Shown here: positions 61,701 to 64,000 of the stretch, piece after piece
Numbering within the stretch: position 1 is the stretch's first letter
Layout: each line of letters starts with the position of its first letter
DNA from: Ulva prolifera
Taxonomy: Eukaryota > Chlorophyta > Ulvophyceae > Ulvales > Ulvaceae
Assembly: GCA_023078555.1 (NCBI GenBank)
Contig: CM041204.1
Location: forward strand, 4,122,430 to 4,186,429
Direction: 5' to 3'
Length of the DNA stretch: 64,000 bases
The notes under the pieces: model-generated
Told to the model about the DNA's origin: nothing
Database searches by the model: none
The model's input: only the letters and a program-made list of their open reading frames with translations
Program-made: the position numbers and the translations under genes

Positions 61701-63942
61701 AAGGCAAAGCCCACGACACAAGAAAGACAAAAGCCAGTGGTGCAGGAAAGCCTACCTGCTGCGATCCCGGGCACGAGGGATTGGCCCGTTGCCAGCGGCA
61801 TGTCAAGTTCCGTCGCCATTTCAGAGAGGACCGCCTCCTGCACGGCAGCCAGCTGAGCCACCGCCACCTCCGCGGCCGGCAGCTCCGCAGCCGCCGCCAC
61901 CTCCACAGAAAAGTGTTTGCAGAGCGTTACCACCTCTGGCAGCAGATACGCCCCCCAGTCGACAGTCACCTCACCGTCCACGAGGCAGGCTTCAGCCGGC
62001 CCAGCAGCGGACAGGAGCGCTGCCAGCTGCGAGCCAAGCGTGTTTCCGTCGGGCAGCAGGCAAGCGCCCCAGTCAATGATCATCTCACCGTCCACGAGGC
62101 TGGCTTCAGCCGGCCCAGCAGCGGACAGGAGCGCTGCCAGCTGCGAGCCAAGCGCGTTGCCGTTGGGCAGCAGGCAAGCGCCCCAGTCAATGATCATCTC
62201 ACCGTCCACGAGGCAGGCTTCAGCCGGCCCAGCAGCGGACAGGAGCGCTGCCAGCTGCGAGCCAAGCGTGTTGCCGTTGGGCAGCAGGCAAGCGCCCCAG
62301 TCAATGATCATCTCACCGCCTGACAAACGAGCCATCTCGGGCTCAGCTGCAGGTAGATGTGCTGCCAGCTTTTGGAAGATTGAGCTTACGAGAGCCGACA
62401 CTTCGCATGCAATCGTGACCTGCACAGCACATGCAGTCAGCACTCTGGCCTGGTGACGCCGCAGCGCACCGACCACCACGGCAGTGCCCAAGAGTGCAGG
62501 ACACAATGATACGGTTGCACCGACACAAGCAGGAGCTGCATGCAAGCTTTCCAACGTACTCACGTGCAGCATTCAACCCTGCCACAGCAGCTGCAACCCT
62601 CGTAGAGTTCCCGTCGGACATATACAAAAAGCACACATGCACCACGTAGGACAGTCTGTTGCGGCACACCTCTTGCAGACGAGTGTACACTCCGGAGCCC
62701 ATCTGGCAGAGATCCTGATCCTCAATGCTCTCAGCTGGGATGTCAGAGCCATGCTCGTGGACGCTGGAGTCGCTAGTGCTCATACCGTCATCAAGCGACA
62801 GCATGGCAAAGCGGTTGAGGCGGCTTGGCGGCGCCTCATCGTCACCGTCGGCGTCCTCAATGGAGGAGGTCACCTCAGAGGCAGAGGAGGCGTGCGACAG
62901 AGTGAAGGCGTCCCCGGCGCTCAGAACAGACGATGCCTCGGAGGCGTCTGACACCGACGACACGTCCGTTGTGTCGCCGTCGGACTCTCCCACGCGCTGC
63001 ATGCAGCTCTCTGTCTAGCAGAGTGCAGGCGTGGTGCTGGTTACCGCCTTTGTGGAGGCTGGCGGCATACTCCTGACAAATACAATGTGATTGCAGTGGG
63101 AAGACAGGCGGTGACATGGAGCATGGGTGCTGGCTGGGGGGGATGCTGTGCCAGGACAGGAGCCTCATCACCGCATGTGTACAGACAAGCGTGTACTTGT
63201 AGATACCACCTTTGACAGCTTTATAAAGCTTCTCGGGATGTGGCAGAAGGCCAGGGGGAGAGCAGCACCTCTTGGACTGTGGGCATGGGCAGGTTTGGTT
63301 GCTGGGACGGCATTCGGCCGCGCGCTGTTGTGGCAGCGGCAGAGATCCTTGCGCGACCCCTCCCCTGGGGTGCAGCAGTTCCAGCCGCCTGCAACGAGCC
63401 AGAACTTGAGGTTATGTTCTTTGGTGGACGGTGGGCTTATAGGCTGATGGCTGCAAGCTCGATGATGCAACAGTGGTGCAGCAGTGAACGACACACCAGG
63501 GCAAGCTCAAGAAATAGAGAGCAGACATGCAAGCGCTCAGTCGGTGCTGCACTGCCAGGTGGCCAGCATCAAGCACGCGAGCTGCAGTGGCCTTGGGACG
63601 TGGAGTTGGGGTGCTGGCCTAGTCTGAGAGCATGGGGCACACCACAGCAGCGTTCGCGGAGGCCTCTTCTGCAGCCAGCGCGTTCACCGCCTCCAAGCGA
63701 AGCTCCTCACAGATGTCGCCGACTGCAGCCTCGATGTCAGCCTCGAGCACCTCGCCGTCAACTGCCAGTGCTGGCACAGCAACCTCGCCGTCGGTGGTGG
63801 CCTCGATGACGGTGTCCACTGGGTGCGCCTCGGCCTCCACCTCTCCCTCTGCAGCTGTGAGTGGCCCAGCAGCATCGGCTGCTGCAGCAGGCTCCAGTGG
63901 CACCTCGATCTCGAGCGTCACCTCATACTCAGCAGAGGCGCC
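58786..63942 (-). CDS. Ala-rich protein of 38-residue repeats with duplicated exon pair (5' end outside window)
   Basis: I do not recognise the family. Visible minus-strand exons are 63942-63643, 62996-62670, 62419-61756, 61587-60602, 60325-59803 and 59507-58786 (stop). All phases agree, giving 1173 residues. Exons 1-2 are acidic, Ser/Asp/Glu-rich. Exons 3 and 5 start 'VTIACEVSA(L/F)VSSIFQKL' and, with exon 4, carry eleven units of a 38-residue repeat of 114 bp beginning 'GEMIIDWGACLLPDGNTLGS'. Exons 4 and 6 both start 'DFDDGQPS(E/A)EMVPDCRAAA', so exon pair 3-4 has been duplicated to give 5-6. Exon 4 then runs into about 150 Ala-rich residues in 15-residue coiled repeats ('AAAARLAAVEA'). Exon 6 instead has two basic motifs of the form Y(R/K)RPxNxxFDxSD ... 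AKKNAK. There is no signal peptide in the visible part. Function is unknown; an intracellular scaffold is a guess. Confidence 0.7.
59656..59770. repeat. Intronic minisatellite, three units
   Basis: GCAGCAAGGCAAAGGCCACC... units start at 59656, 59702 and 59738 in the intron between exons 5 and 6 of the 38-residue-repeat gene. The paralogous intron at 61588-61755 has a single degenerate unit, which accounts for its shorter length. Confidence 0.85.
59960..60235 (-). repeat. 114-bp coding tandem repeat, array 1 (3 units)
   Basis: The conserved DWG codons fall at 59971, 60085 and 60199, exactly 114 bp apart, within exon 5 of the repeat gene. Confidence 0.9.
60985..61440 (-). repeat. 114-bp coding tandem repeat, array 2 (4 units)
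   Basis: DWG codons fall at 61057, 61171, 61285 and 61399, in exon 4. Units are over 95% identical at the DNA level, showing recent homogenisation. Confidence 0.9.
61945..62340 (-). repeat. 114-bp coding tandem repeat, array 3 (4 units)
   Basis: DWG codons fall at 61957, 62071, 62185 and 62299, in exon 3. The first-proximal unit (61957) is the divergent 'GEVTVDWGAYLLPE' type, as in array 1. Confidence 0.9.
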
Positions 63943-64000
63943 CTGCACCACAGTGATGACTCAGTCCAAGGCATGTGCACTGGAAAATTTCCCATTGAGG

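Overview
The window looks like nuclear DNA of a green plant-lineage eukaryote, most likely a chlorophyte alga (Trebouxiophyceae-like is a guess). It has GT-AG introns with GC-rich exons of strong codon bias. Its proteins have their closest remembered relatives in plants: an APX6/APX-R-type haem peroxidase, a MOR1-type TOG protein, an RH25/26/31-type DEAD-box helicase, plant-type diaminopimelate epimerase and plant-like SURF1. Exons were joined by hand from reading frame, splice phase and remembered family sequences. No transcript evidence was available. Most donors are GTGCGY, GTGTGY or GTGAGY, and many acceptors end in GCATGCAG or TGCAG.

Layout. 2-1553 (+): C-terminus of a Sec23/Sec24-like protein. 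3660-6537 (-): secreted GMC oxidoreductase. 8216-9202 (+): APX-R-like peroxidase. 9719-12044 (+): SURF1. 14681-18658 (-): secreted repeat protein with a proline-rich, cysteine-rich tail. 18.7-30.2 kb: a gene-poor, repeat-rich interval with a G/C-rich low-complexity block at 25.1-26.7 kb and a hairpin cluster at 28.1-28.5 kb. 30176-33455 (+): DEAD-box helicase. 35258-35734 (-): doubtful small ORF. 36364-48808 (+): 17-exon MOR1/XMAP215. 49832-51546 (+): DapF. 52959-57858 (-): Trf4-type non-canonical poly(A) polymerase with an unrecognised N-terminal extension. 58786-63942 (-): Ala-rich protein built of 38-residue repeats and a duplicated exon pair; its 5' end lies outside the window.

The genes are ordinary housekeeping neighbours (lysine synthesis, cytochrome oxidase assembly, microtubule dynamics, RNA processing, peroxide metabolism), each with its own promoter; nothing suggests an operon or cluster. 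The most unusual content is (i) the 38-residue-repeat gene at the right end, (ii) a dispersed palindrome family with a fixed 15-nt core and changing but self-complementary arms, (iii) dense GCATGC motifs in introns, and (iv) the low-complexity block with a ~40-bp motif repeated in both orientations. No tRNA, rRNA, CRISPR array or intact transposase/reverse transcriptase was recognised.
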